DNA from: JAKFWI01 sp031398975
GTDB lineage: Bacteria; Pseudomonadota; Alphaproteobacteria; Caulobacterales; Aquidulcibacteraceae
Assembly (NCBI GenBank): GCA_031398975.1
Contig: JANNOI010000061.1
Span: 1-36,514, forward strand
DNA: 36,514 bases
Direction of reading: 5' to 3'
The number at the start of each line of letters is the position of its first letter. Position 1 is the first letter of the stretch. The translations under genes were made by a program, and so were the position numbers. The notes beneath the pieces are model-generated. The model had not been told where the DNA came from. It searched no databases and saw nothing but the letters and a program-made list of their open reading frames with translations. Below, in pieces: positions 1-7,570 of this stretch.

Positions 1-885
1 GGGCGCGGGCGCGGGAGCGGGAGACGCGGACGCGTTCGTTTCGGCTTCCCCATCGTCGTACGGGTCGAGGTCGGCGTCTTCCGCGGGCGCGCGCGCGGCG
101 GCGGGGGAGGGCAGGGGCGCGCGCGCGGCGGTATAGGGTTCGTCCCCGAAGCGGGGGCGCTGGTCTTCGATCTGGCGGTCGAACGGCCAGGCGTTGGCGG
201 GGGCGGGGCGGCGCTGGTCGGCCAGCTTGGCCATGGCGCTTTGGGTGGAGGCTCCGGCCTGGCGGGCGGCGCGGCCCGCGAGGTCGGCGGCTTTGGCCAT
301 GTCCTGCTTCGTCACCCGGAACGCCCAGCTCAGCGCGCCGGCCGCGCCCGCAAGCGCGGTGAGGCCAGCAAAGCCCTCGCTCCACGGCATGCCCGTCAGC
401 GCGTACAGGCCGGTAAGCACGCCCGCGACGCCGTCCCCGATGAGCCCGCCCATGTCGGCGCCGAGCGGCCAGGCGTCCAGCACCGGCAGGGCCGAGGCGA
501 AGCCCGCCAGCAGCGCCGCGCCGGAGACGCCCGCCAGCAGGCGGCTGGTGGAGATCGGCTGCGTCATGCGTTTGCGTGCGATGCGGCCCACCGCCCCGGC
601 GGCCAAAGCGGCAAGCGCCACGGGCGCGGCGAGCCCCATGCTTTGCATGCAGAGGTCCGCGAAAGCCGCGCCCGGCGCGCCGAACAGGTTCGAGGCCGGC
701 TCCGCGGTGGCGACATTGAGGCTCGGGTCGTCGCTGGAATAGGTGCACACGGCGCCCACGCCGTAGGCGCCTAGAATGGCCGCGCCGAGGGTCGCGCCGG
801 CGCGCCGCAGCGCGGTTTTGGTGGAGGCGGCCGCCAGCGCGGAGGCGCTGATGCTCGGGCCGGCCTGGGGTGCGTCATGGGGCAT
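1..885 (-). CDS. ftsK: DNA translocase FtsK, N-terminal part (cut by window start)
   Basis: FtsK is anchored at the division septum by N-terminal membrane helices and pumps DNA with a C-terminal RecA-like motor. Only the first 295 codons are in the window; the frame stays open to base 1, so the motor and gamma domains lie outside. After an ATG at 885 (a second in-phase candidate is not needed) the protein shows about four to five hydrophobic segments between residues 30 and 190. The periplasmic loop after the first helix carries TYSSDDPSLNVAT followed by NLFGAPGAAFADL, a loop signature typical of FtsK. From about residue 200 the chain becomes Ala/Pro-rich and acidic, as expected of the FtsK linker. 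The call rests on this N-terminal signature, since the Walker motifs cannot be seen. Confidence 0.88.
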   Translation of the reverse strand, partial: MPHDAPQAGPSISASALAAASTKTALRRAGATLGAAILGAYGVGAVCTYSSDDPSLNVATAEPASNLFGAPGAAFADLCMQSMGLAAPVALAALAAGAVGRIARKRMTQPISTSRLLAGVSGAALLAGFASALPVLDAWPLGADMGGLIGDGVAGVLTGLYALTGMPWSEGFAGLTALAGAAGALSWAFRVTKQDMAKAADLAGRAARQAGASTQSAMAKLADQRRPAPANAWPFDRQIEDQRPRFGDEPYTAARAPLPSPAAARAPAEDADLDPYDDGEAETNASASPAPAPAP

Positions 886-1205
886 GGAAAAAGCTCGAAG
901 GCGGTAGGCCGATCGAGCCGGAGGGTGTGTCTTGGGGGTTAATCGGTGGTGAACCTGCGGGCATACCCCGGAAAAAAACTCCCGCGCTACCTCTAGAGGC
1001 CGGAAAGGCTTGCGTATTTTCGTGCAGTCCGGCGCACACGCCGCCGCCCGGCCGGTCGCGCCAAACCCAGGTCTCCGTTAACCTTCGCCGCCCGCAACAA
1101 GAAAAAGGCGCCGTCTCGCGACGACGCCTCAAGGCGAGGAGGACCCCATCATGGGGCTCTGGAGCGGAACCCGGGCGCGTCGTGCGCGCCCGGGCCGCAA
1201 ACGGG
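886..1205. other. Intergenic region between ftsK and amtB
   Basis: This 320-base gap lies between the start of ftsK and the stop of amtB, both on the minus strand. It must hold the ftsK promoter, but I could not fix -35/-10 boxes. What can be seen: the amtB terminator (1102-1129), two further GC hairpins nearer the amtB stop (1144-1156 and 1170-1194, the second with 10-bp arms but no T-run), a 10-bp palindrome CCTCTAGAGG at 990-999, and a T-run on the minus strand near 973-979. No coding frame here is convincing. Confidence 0.5.
1102..1129 (-). terminator. Rho-independent terminator of amtB
   Basis: On the minus strand this reads as a 10-bp stem with one mismatch (arms 1129-1120 and 1115-1106), a GCGA loop, then a run of five T. 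It lies about 77 bases past the amtB stop and points in the amtB direction, so it should end the amtB transcript before ftsK. Confidence 0.8.
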
Positions 1206-2753
1206 TCAGGTGTGGTAGGCGCGCTCGTTGTGCTCGGTGACGTCGAGACCCTCGACCTCCACCTCCTGCGAGACCCGCAGCACGCCGATCACTTTCAGCA
1301 CCAGGAAGATCACCGCGCTGATCACGCCCGACCACGCGAGCGTGACGAGCACGCCCTTGGCTTGCGCCGTCAGCTGCGTGATCAGGCCCGGATAGACCGC
1401 ATCGCAGGTGGCGTAGCCATTGGCCGCGCAGGTCGTGTAATCGACGATGCCTTGGCCGCCGAGCGCGGGATCCACGAACACCCCGGTCAGCAGCGCGCCG
1501 GTGATGCCGCCGATGCAGTGGATGCCGAACACGTCGAGGCTGTCGTCATAGCCCAGCGCGTTCTTGATCGTGGACACGAACAGCAGGCACAGCGGCGAGA
1601 CGATGAGGCCCGATATGATCGCCCCCATCGGTCCCGCAAAGCCCGCCATGGGCGTCACCACGACAAGCCCGGCCACGATCCCGGACGCGGCGCCCAGCAG
1701 GGTGGGTTTGCGCTTGAACACCCATTCCGCCACCACCCAGGACAAGCCGGCCGCGGCGGGCGCGAGGAAGGTGTTCGTCATCGCCAGCGCGGCATAGGCG
1801 TTGCTTTCGAGGTTGGAGCCCGCGTTGAAGCCGAACCAGCCGAACCAGAGCAGGCCGGTGCCGGTCAGCGTCAGGGGCAGCGAGTTCGGCGGCATCGGCT
1901 CCTTCTGGAAGCCGGTGCGCTTGCCCGCGATCAGCGCGCCGACGAGCGCGGCGATCCCCGAATTGATGTGCACCACGGTGCCGCCGGCGAAGTCGATCGC
2001 GCCGAAGCCCCAGATCAGACCGGCCGAGGCGATCGTCGCCGCGCCATCCTGCTGCGCCGCCGTCAGCGGGCCCGCCCACCACCAGACCATGTGCGCGATC
2101 GGGTAATAGACGAGCGTGGGCCACAGAATGGCGAACAGCACGACGCCCAGCATCTTCATCCGCTCCGCGAGGCCGCCGAGCACGAGAGCGGCGGTGATCG
2201 CGGCGAACGTCATCTGGAACATCACGAAGGCGAGTTCGGGAATGGCGACGCCGACGGAGAAGGATTCGACCAAAGTCGATACCGTGACCCCGCTCAGGAA
2301 CGTCTTCGAGAAGCCCCCGACGAACGCGTTGAGCCCGCCGCCGTCCGTGAACGACATTGAATAGCCCCACAGCGCCCAGATCACCACGCCAATGGCGGTG
2401 ACCACCGTCACCTGGGTGAGCTTGGACACCATGTTCTTGGCCCGCACGAGGCCGCCATAGAACAGGGCAAGGCCTGGGATGGTCATCACCAGCACCAGGG
2501 CCGTCGAGACGAGCATCCAGGTCGTGTCGCCCTTGTCGACCGTCAGCTCCGGGACGGCTGCAGTTTCCGCTGCGACTTCCGGCGCGGGCGCGGCCTCCAC
2601 AGGGGGAGCCGCCGCTTCTGCGGCCGGCGGCGGAGCCGCTTCCGGCGCCTGCGCCAGCGCCTCGCCGGCGCCGAGCATCAGGAAGCCGGCGGCCAGGGCC
2701 AGAAGCGCCCCCCGCCAGCTGCGTTTCGTGACCGTCTTGTGCTGTGACGCCAT
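1206..2753 (-). CDS. amtB: Ammonium transporter (Amt family)
   Basis: Inner-membrane channel of the Amt/MEP/Rh family that moves ammonium inward as NH3/NH4+. The 515-residue protein begins with a cleavable signal peptide ending in GEALA-QA, then an Ala/Pro/Glu-rich stretch of about 50 residues, then the eleven-helix Amt core from roughly residue 62 (TTWMLVSTALVL). The two pore histidines are present, in AHMVWWWAG and in DVFGIHCIGG, as is DFAGGTVVH. The ATG at 2753 is chosen because GGGGAG lies 7 bases upstream and the signal peptide starts there; an upstream ATG at 2879 would add a non-hydrophobic tail in front of the signal peptide. The PII gene glnK, which commonly accompanies amtB, is not beside it. 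Confidence 0.95.
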   Translation of the reverse strand: MASQHKTVTKRSWRGALLALAAGFLMLGAGEALAQAPEAAPPPAAEAAAPPVEAAPAPEVAAETAAVPELTVDKGDTTWMLVSTALVLVMTIPGLALFYGGLVRAKNMVSKLTQVTVVTAIGVVIWALWGYSMSFTDGGGLNAFVGGFSKTFLSGVTVSTLVESFSVGVAIPELAFVMFQMTFAAITAALVLGGLAERMKMLGVVLFAILWPTLVYYPIAHMVWWWAGPLTAAQQDGAATIASAGLIWGFGAIDFAGGTVVHINSGIAALVGALIAGKRTGFQKEPMPPNSLPLTLTGTGLLWFGWFGFNAGSNLESNAYAALAMTNTFLAPAAAGLSWVVAEWVFKRKPTLLGAASGIVAGLVVVTPMAGFAGPMGAIISGLIVSPLCLLFVSTIKNALGYDDSLDVFGIHCIGGITGALLTGVFVDPALGGQGIVDYTTCAANGYATCDAVYPGLITQLTAQAKGVLVTLAWSGVISAVIFLVLKVIGVLRVSQEVEVEGLDVTEHNERAYHT

Positions 2754-2995
2754 CTCGATACTCCCCGCATAGCCCGGCCCGTATTCCCACACGCGCGCGC
2801 CGCTAAGGCGCGAGCCCGGACCGGAAAAATCATCCGCTCGGATTGGCGAGATGCCAGCGCGCTCCGGCAAGGGCGGCACAGCGTGGCCGGAGCGGGCGCA
2901 CAGCTTTGCTTAAAAAGGCGGCGCTGGCGCCAAACCGCCGCCGCGCATCAAGGCGCCGCATGGCGGGAGCGCCGCAAATCGCCTAGGTTTCAAGC

Positions 2996-4273
2996 ATGTC
3001 CAGCGCCTCCGCCGCCGCCCTCGACGCTGAAATCGTGATCGTCGGGGCGGGCATGGCGGGGCTGACTTTGGCGCTCGCGCTGGAGCAGGCCGGGCTCGAC
3101 GTGATCCTCCTGGACGCCGCTCCCCCCGCCGCGGCTTTGGCGGGCGATTATGACGGGCGCGCCTCGGCGATCGCGTTCGCCTCCTTCCGGATGTGGCGCG
3201 CTTTGGGCGTGGCGGAGGAGCTTGAGGGCGGGTACGGCCGGATCGAGGAAATCCTCGTCACCGACGGGCGCGCGCCGGACGGCCTGCGCCGCGGCGGCCC
3301 CTCTTCGCTCCATCTGCACTTTGATCGCCGCGAGCTTGATCCCGCGCCCGACGGCGAGGCTTTGGGCTATATGATCGAGAACCGGGTGATCCGCGCCGCT
3401 TTGGCCCGCACTTTGGCGCGCCGGGCGAACCTCACCCTGATCGCGCCGATAGCGGTGCAGGATTTCCGCGTCGCCGGGAACGGCGTGGAGGTCGATCTCG
3501 CGGACGGCCGCACGCTGCGCGCGGCGCTGCTGATCGGGGCGGACGGCAAACGCTCCATGGTGCGCGCGCGGGCCGGGATCGGGGTGGCGGGATGGCCCTA
3601 TTTGCAGACCGCCCTCGTCTGCACGATCGCGATCGAGCGGCCCCATGGCGGGGTCGCGCACGAATATTTCCTGCCCTCCGGCCCGTTCGCGCTGCTGCCG
3701 CTGACGGGGGATCGGTTCAACGTGGTGTGGACCGAGCGTTCGGGGCCCGCCGCTGCGCTGGCGGCGATGAACGATCGCGATTTTCACGCCGAACTTCTGC
3801 GCCGGGTGGGGGACGTCTGGGGCGCGGTGACGCTGGCGGGGCCGCGGTTCAGCTATCCGCTGGGCCTGCAGGTGGCCGAGCGCATGATCGCCCCGCGCGT
3901 GGCGCTCGCCGGCGACGCCGCGCACGCCATCCACCCGATCGCGGGGCAGGGGCTCAATATGGGCCTGCGGGACGTGGCTGCGCTCGCCGAATGCCTGAGC
4001 GACGCCGCGCGGGTGGGCCTCGACCTCGGCGATTTCACCACCTTGCAGCGCTACCAGGCGTGGCGGCGGTTCGACAATGTGAGCCTCGCGGCCGCCACCG
4101 ACGGGTTCAACCGCCTCTTCTCCAACGATTGGGGCAGGCTGCGGCGCCTGCGCGATCTCGGCATGGCGGCGGTGGGCGCGATCGGGCCTGCGCGCCGCTT
4201 CTTCATGCGCCACGCCGGCGGATCGACCGGAAGCCTGCCGAAATTGCTGCGCGGCGAGCCCTTGCGCGCGTGA
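2996..4273 (+). CDS. UbiH/UbiF/COQ6-family FAD monooxygenase (ubiquinone biosynthesis hydroxylase)
   Basis: Flavoprotein of 425 residues that is expected to hydroxylate the aromatic ring of a ubiquinone precursor using FAD, O2 and NAD(P)H. Residues 14-40 form the FAD-binding Rossmann motif (VIVGAGMAGLTLALALEQAG); DGRASAIAFAS, ENRVIRAAL and LIGADGKRSMVR follow as in UbiH/COQ6 proteins; the second FAD motif LAGDAAHAIHPIAGQGLNMG lies near residue 305. Alphaproteobacteria use variable sets of these enzymes (UbiL, UbiM, UbiH and others) with different ring positions, and the sequence does not tell me which position this one oxidises, so no symbol is given. The ATG at 2996 places the FAD motif at the usual distance from the N terminus. 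It is transcribed divergently from amtB across a 242-base gap. Confidence 0.9.
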   Translation: MSSASAAALDAEIVIVGAGMAGLTLALALEQAGLDVILLDAAPPAAALAGDYDGRASAIAFASFRMWRALGVAEELEGGYGRIEEILVTDGRAPDGLRRGGPSSLHLHFDRRELDPAPDGEALGYMIENRVIRAALARTLARRANLTLIAPIAVQDFRVAGNGVEVDLADGRTLRAALLIGADGKRSMVRARAGIGVAGWPYLQTALVCTIAIERPHGGVAHEYFLPSGPFALLPLTGDRFNVVWTERSGPAAALAAMNDRDFHAELLRRVGDVWGAVTLAGPRFSYPLGLQVAERMIAPRVALAGDAAHAIHPIAGQGLNMGLRDVAALAECLSDAARVGLDLGDFTTLQRYQAWRRFDNVSLAAATDGFNRLFSNDWGRLRRLRDLGMAAVGAIGPARRFFMRHAGGSTGSLPKLLRGEPLRA

Positions 4274-4362
4274 ACAGCGCCAGGTGATTGGCCCCGCGCC
4301 CGCGCTATGCGACATTTCAGGCGTGACCTTCGCCGACATCCCCTCTCGTGCAGGCTGACCAG

Positions 4363-5334
4363 ATGCTCCGCCGCCTCGCCAATCGCGTGCGCCGGGTCGT
4401 TATCGGGAGCGTGGATCATCGCCCGGTGGTGGAGATAGAAGGCGCGGCCCCGCACGCGCGGCGCGGGCCTGCGCCGAACCGGAGCCTGCGGCGTTTCTTC
4501 AAGGCCGCGGCCGCGTTCGCCTTCACCTTGGCGGCGCTGGGCGCGGGGCTTGGAGCCTTCGTGGCCGTGCACAGCCGCGCGCACCTGGCGCTGGACGCCC
4601 CGTCCGCGCCTGCGCCGGCGGAGGGGGCCTCGGCCATGGCCGTCGCCGCCGCGCTGCTGACCTTGGAGGCGGAGCTTGCGGGGGGCGGGGAGGACGCGCT
4701 GTTCCTGCCCACCGAGCGCCGCCGCCGCGCCGGGGACTTCCAGGCCGGGGCGGCCGAGGCGGTGGCCGCTTTCGTGGAGGTGGCGGATCGCGGGCTGCCG
4801 GGACGGGACCAGGATCTCGCGAGCGCCGGCCAGCTCCTCCTGTCGCAGGGGTCCTCGAAGGAGGAGGCCGCGGAGGCGCTGAAGCGCTTCAACGCGCGCG
4901 CGGCCGCCGCCGCCGGGCCCGCCATGCGGCGCGACGGGGAGACGTTCGCGGCCCTGGCGCGCGCTGCGCTGGCGGGGGCGCGCGCGCATGCGGCGGCGCT
5001 GGGGGAGGTGGCGCGTCGCGGCGGCGTGAACCCGATCGATCCCGCCGCGGTTTCAGCGTTCGAGCGCGCCCGTGGCCAAGCCTTCGCGTGGCGCCGGCTC
5101 CTGCTCGCCTATCGCGACGATCTTCCCGCCGCGCAAGCGGGCCCGCTCACCGGCGAGCTCGCCGGCGCCGCCGAAGCGTTGGGCCGCGCGGCGCTCTATG
5201 AGCCGGCGCTGCTCTTCAACGGACCCCCGGATGCGGTCTTCGCGCCCAACCATCCCGCGCGCCTGGCGCGGGGTCTGCGCGAGGCGGCCGACGCGCTGCA
5301 GCGCCTCTCCGCCCGCGCCGAGGCGATGACCTGA
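4363..5334 (+). CDS. Uncharacterised one-TM protein, possibly DUF2333-like
   Basis: No confident family match. The 323-residue product has a basic N terminus with VVIGSVDHRPVVEIEG, one transmembrane helix at about residues 50-72 (FKAAAAFAFTLAALGAGLGAFVAV, quoted in part), and then a long Ala-rich helical region that should face the periplasm. The C-terminal half carries a run FNGPPDAVFAPNHPARLARG, which reminds me of the C-terminal block of DUF2333 proteins, and overall size and topology fit that family; this is from memory and weak. The ATG at 4363 has AGG 8 bases upstream; a GTG at 4348 in the same frame is the alternative. It sits 56 bases before nfu and could share its transcript. Confidence 0.65.
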   Translation: MLRRLANRVRRVVIGSVDHRPVVEIEGAAPHARRGPAPNRSLRRFFKAAAAFAFTLAALGAGLGAFVAVHSRAHLALDAPSAPAPAEGASAMAVAAALLTLEAELAGGGEDALFLPTERRRRAGDFQAGAAEAVAAFVEVADRGLPGRDQDLASAGQLLLSQGSSKEEAAEALKRFNARAAAAAGPAMRRDGETFAALARAALAGARAHAAALGEVARRGGVNPIDPAAVSAFERARGQAFAWRRLLLAYRDDLPAAQAGPLTGELAGAAEALGRAALYEPALLFNGPPDAVFAPNHPARLARGLREAADALQRLSARAEAMT

Positions 5335-5390
5335 CTTGACCCGAGCGTCCCCGACGCCCAAGTCGAGGCTCCGCCAGGACCTCAACCGCC

Positions 5391-5972
5391 ATGTTCATCC
5401 AGACCGAAGCCACCCCCAATCCGCAATCGCTGAAATTCCTGCCCGGTCGCGAGATCCTGGGGCAGGGGGCGGCCGATTACCCCAATGCGGCGCTGGCGGC
5501 CGCGGGCTCGCCGCTCGCGGCCGCGCTGTTCGGCGTTGAGGGCGTGGCCGGCGTGTTCCTTGGCCCCGACTTCATCACCGTGACCAAGCAGGCCGACATG
5601 GACTGGCCCCACGTGAAGCCCTTCGTGCTCGAGGCCATCATGGAACATCTGGCCGCAGGCCTGCCGGTGACCGGCGCCGGCGGGATCCCCGCGGACGAGG
5701 CGGAGGAAGAGCACGGCGAGTACACCGGCGAAGCCGGCGAGATCGTCGCCCAGATCAAAGACCTGATCGAAACCCGTGTGCGTCCGGCCGTAGCCCAAGA
5801 CGGCGGGGACATCAATTTCCACTCCTGGGACGACGCTTCCGGGGTGGTGCGGTTGCGGTTGCGGGGATCGTGCTCGGGCTGCCCGTCCTCGGCGCTGACG
5901 CTCAAGCAGGGCATCGAGAACATGCTCCGCCATTACGTGCCGGAGGTGAACGCGGTCGAGCAGGTGGTGTGA
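5391..5972 (+). CDS. NifU-like Fe-S cluster carrier (Nfu/NFU1 type)
   Basis: Cytosolic carrier that receives an Fe-S cluster and passes it to client enzymes. The 193-residue protein has the two-domain layout of NFU1: an Nfu N-terminal domain at residues 1-90 beginning MFIQTEATPNPQSLKFLPG, and a NifU C-terminal domain at about 118-190. The cluster-binding CxxC is seen in GSCSGCPSSALTLKQGIE. Length is normal for the family. It opens a block of overlapping genes: its TGA overlaps the GTG start of tsaB by 4 bases. MiaB, a client-type Fe-S enzyme, is encoded in the same block. Confidence 0.94.
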   Translation: MFIQTEATPNPQSLKFLPGREILGQGAADYPNAALAAAGSPLAAALFGVEGVAGVFLGPDFITVTKQADMDWPHVKPFVLEAIMEHLAAGLPVTGAGGIPADEAEEEHGEYTGEAGEIVAQIKDLIETRVRPAVAQDGGDINFHSWDDASGVVRLRLRGSCSGCPSSALTLKQGIENMLRHYVPEVNAVEQVV

Positions 5973-6553
5973 GCCCCCCGCTGGTTCTCGCGCTGGACGC
6001 TGCGCTCGGCGCCTGTTCGGTCGCGGTGGTGCGGGGGGAGGGGGCGCTCGCGGTCGCGAGCGAAGCGATGGCGCGCGGCCAGGCGGAGCGGATCGCGCCG
6101 CTGACCCGGGAAGTCATGGCCGCCGCCGGCCTCGGCTTTCCCGAACTGGACCGCATCGTCGTGACCCGCGGGCCGGGCTCGTTCGCCGGCTTGCGGATAG
6201 GGCTCGCTTTCGCGCGCGGGCTGGCGCTGGCGCTGGGGCGGCCGTGCGTGGGCGTCTCGACGCTCGAAGCCTTGACGGGAGAAACCGGTTTGGCGCTGAT
6301 CGAGGCCGCGGGCGGGGCTTATGGGGCGGCGTATCGCGGCGGGGTGGAGGTGATCGCCCCGGCGCTGTTGAGCGCGGATGAAGCCGCCGCCGCGATCGAG
6401 GCGCACCGCGACCTCGGCCCCCCGATTGTGCGCGGCGCGCCGGACGTGCTGACGCTCGCGCGGCTCGGCGCGGGGCGCGATCCTGCTTTGCATCCGCCAA
6501 AGCCCCTCTATCTGCGCGCGCCCGCCGCTGCGCCGCCGGCGCGGCTTTTGTGA
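5969..6553 (+). CDS. tsaB: tRNA threonylcarbamoyladenosine biosynthesis protein TsaB
   Basis: TsaB partners TsaD (with TsaE) in transferring the threonylcarbamoyl group to A37 of ANN-decoding tRNAs. The 194-residue protein starts SPPLVLALDAALGACSVAVV and carries the strongly conserved GPGSFAGLRIGLAFARGLA at about residues 67-85, followed by GVSTLEAL. The C-terminal region is short, as often in Alphaproteobacteria. The GTG at 5969 is chosen because it gives the family N terminus and overlaps the nfu stop as GTGA; the frame remains open further upstream but only as a shadow of nfu. Its own stop overlaps the rimI start in the same way. Confidence 0.93.
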   Translation: MSPPLVLALDAALGACSVAVVRGEGALAVASEAMARGQAERIAPLTREVMAAAGLGFPELDRIVVTRGPGSFAGLRIGLAFARGLALALGRPCVGVSTLEALTGETGLALIEAAGGAYGAAYRGGVEVIAPALLSADEAAAAIEAHRDLGPPIVRGAPDVLTLARLGAGRDPALHPPKPLYLRAPAAAPPARLL

Positions 6554-7008
6554 GCGTCGCGATCGCCGCCGCGGGCGCGGAGGCGGCGGGCGCGTTCGCG
6601 GTGCTGCACGCCGAAGGCGCGTTCGAGCAACCCTGGGACGCCCCCGCTTTCGCCGCGCTGCTCAGCACGCCGGGCGCCTTCGGGCTGCTCGCGGGGCTTT
6701 CGCCGCCCGCCGGGCTGCTGGTGGGCTGGGTGGCCGCGGACGAGGCCGAGATCCTGACCCTGCTCGTGGCCGGCGACCGCCGGCGCCAGGGCCTGGGCGC
6801 GGGCCTCCTGCGCGCGGCGATCGCTGAGGCGGGACGGCGGGGCGCGCGTCGGATCATGCTGGAAGCCGCAGCCGATAACGCCGCCGCGCATGCGCTCTAT
6901 GCGGGGTTCGGCTTTCGCGAAGCGGGCGTGCGGCGCGGCTATTATCGCCGGCCGGAGGGGTTTGCGGACGCCCGCATCCTGCGCCTCGATCTGGCCCCGC
7001 CCGGTTGA
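6550..7008 (+). CDS. rimI: GNAT N-acetyltransferase, RimI type
   Basis: Acetyl-CoA dependent N-terminal acetyltransferase; RimI of E. coli acetylates ribosomal protein S18, and the same role is inferred here. The 152-residue protein has the GNAT acetyl-CoA motif RRRQGLGAGLLRAAIAEA near residues 77-94 and the C-terminal pattern DNAAAHALYAGFGFREAG then RRGYYRR, which is the usual RimI ending. It starts with GTG inside the tsaB stop (GTGA). The tsaB-rimI pairing is widespread in bacteria and supports the name over a generic GNAT protein. Confidence 0.9.
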   Translation: MSVAIAAAGAEAAGAFAVLHAEGAFEQPWDAPAFAALLSTPGAFGLLAGLSPPAGLLVGWVAADEAEILTLLVAGDRRRQGLGAGLLRAAIAEAGRRGARRIMLEAAADNAAAHALYAGFGFREAGVRRGYYRRPEGFADARILRLDLAPPG

Positions 7009-7059
7009 GCATCACCTCCGCTGCTGGACACGATCGGGCCCTGCGGCCATATCTGAGCG

Positions 7060-7491
7060 ATGGACCGGTTGGAGAAGATCTGCGCTGAGAAAGGCATGCG
7101 GATGACGGACCAGCGCCGCGTGATCGCGCGCGTCCTGTCCGCCAGCAGCGACCACCCCGACGTGGAGGAGCTGCACCGCCGCGCCGTGGCGGTGGACGCC
7201 CACATCTCCATCGCCACCGTGTACCGCACGGTGCGCCTGTTCGAGGAAGCCGGCATCCTTACCCGGCACGATTTCATGGACGGCCGCTCGCGCTATGAAG
7301 AAGCCCCCGCCGAGCATCACGACCACCTGATCGACGTCAAATCCGGGCAGGTAATCGAGTTCATGAACGCCGAGATCGAGAAGCTGCAGGAGGAGATCGC
7401 GCGCCAGCTTGGCTTCAAGCTGGTGGGCCATCGGCTTGAGCTTTACGGCGCGCCTCTGGAGGGCGACGGCGGCGGGCGGGAGAAGTCCTGA
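7060..7491 (+). CDS. fur: Fur-family metal-responsive regulator (Fur/Mur)
   Basis: DNA-binding repressor that senses Fe(II) or, in many Alphaproteobacteria, Mn(II). The 143-residue protein has the winged helix at 1-80 (MRMTDQRRVIARVL, ISIATVYRTVRLFEEAGIL) and the dimerisation/metal region with HHDHLIDVKSGQVIEF at about residue 86. There is no cysteine in the whole protein, so the structural Cys4 zinc site of many Fur proteins is absent, as reported for several alphaproteobacterial Fur/Mur proteins. The HHDH block argues against Irr. The gene stands 51 bases after rimI and 79 before miaB. Whether it answers to iron or manganese cannot be read from the sequence. Confidence 0.92.
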   Translation: MDRLEKICAEKGMRMTDQRRVIARVLSASSDHPDVEELHRRAVAVDAHISIATVYRTVRLFEEAGILTRHDFMDGRSRYEEAPAEHHDHLIDVKSGQVIEFMNAEIEKLQEEIARQLGFKLVGHRLELYGAPLEGDGGGREKS

Positions 7492-7570
7492 TCGGGTGGG
7501 GCCTTTTCTTGCGCAGGTCGCCGTCCCGAGCGCATATGGACCCGTTACACCCAAGGCTGCTACCCGCCCC

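Noticed and set aside
886..1100. CtrA-type TTAA-N7-TTAA site before ftsK
   Set aside because: Single TTAACC-like half sites occur near 939 and 1078, but no pair with the right spacing.
1144..1194. Two extra hairpins after amtB as terminators
   Set aside because: The stems at 1144-1156 and 1170-1194 are strong but have no T-run in either direction; only 1102-1129 has a full intrinsic terminator.
2754..2995. Sigma-54 (-24/-12) promoter and NtrC sites for amtB
   Set aside because: A GG...GC pair near CACAGCTTTGCTT is one base off the required spacing and on the wrong strand. No good candidate was found on the amtB strand.
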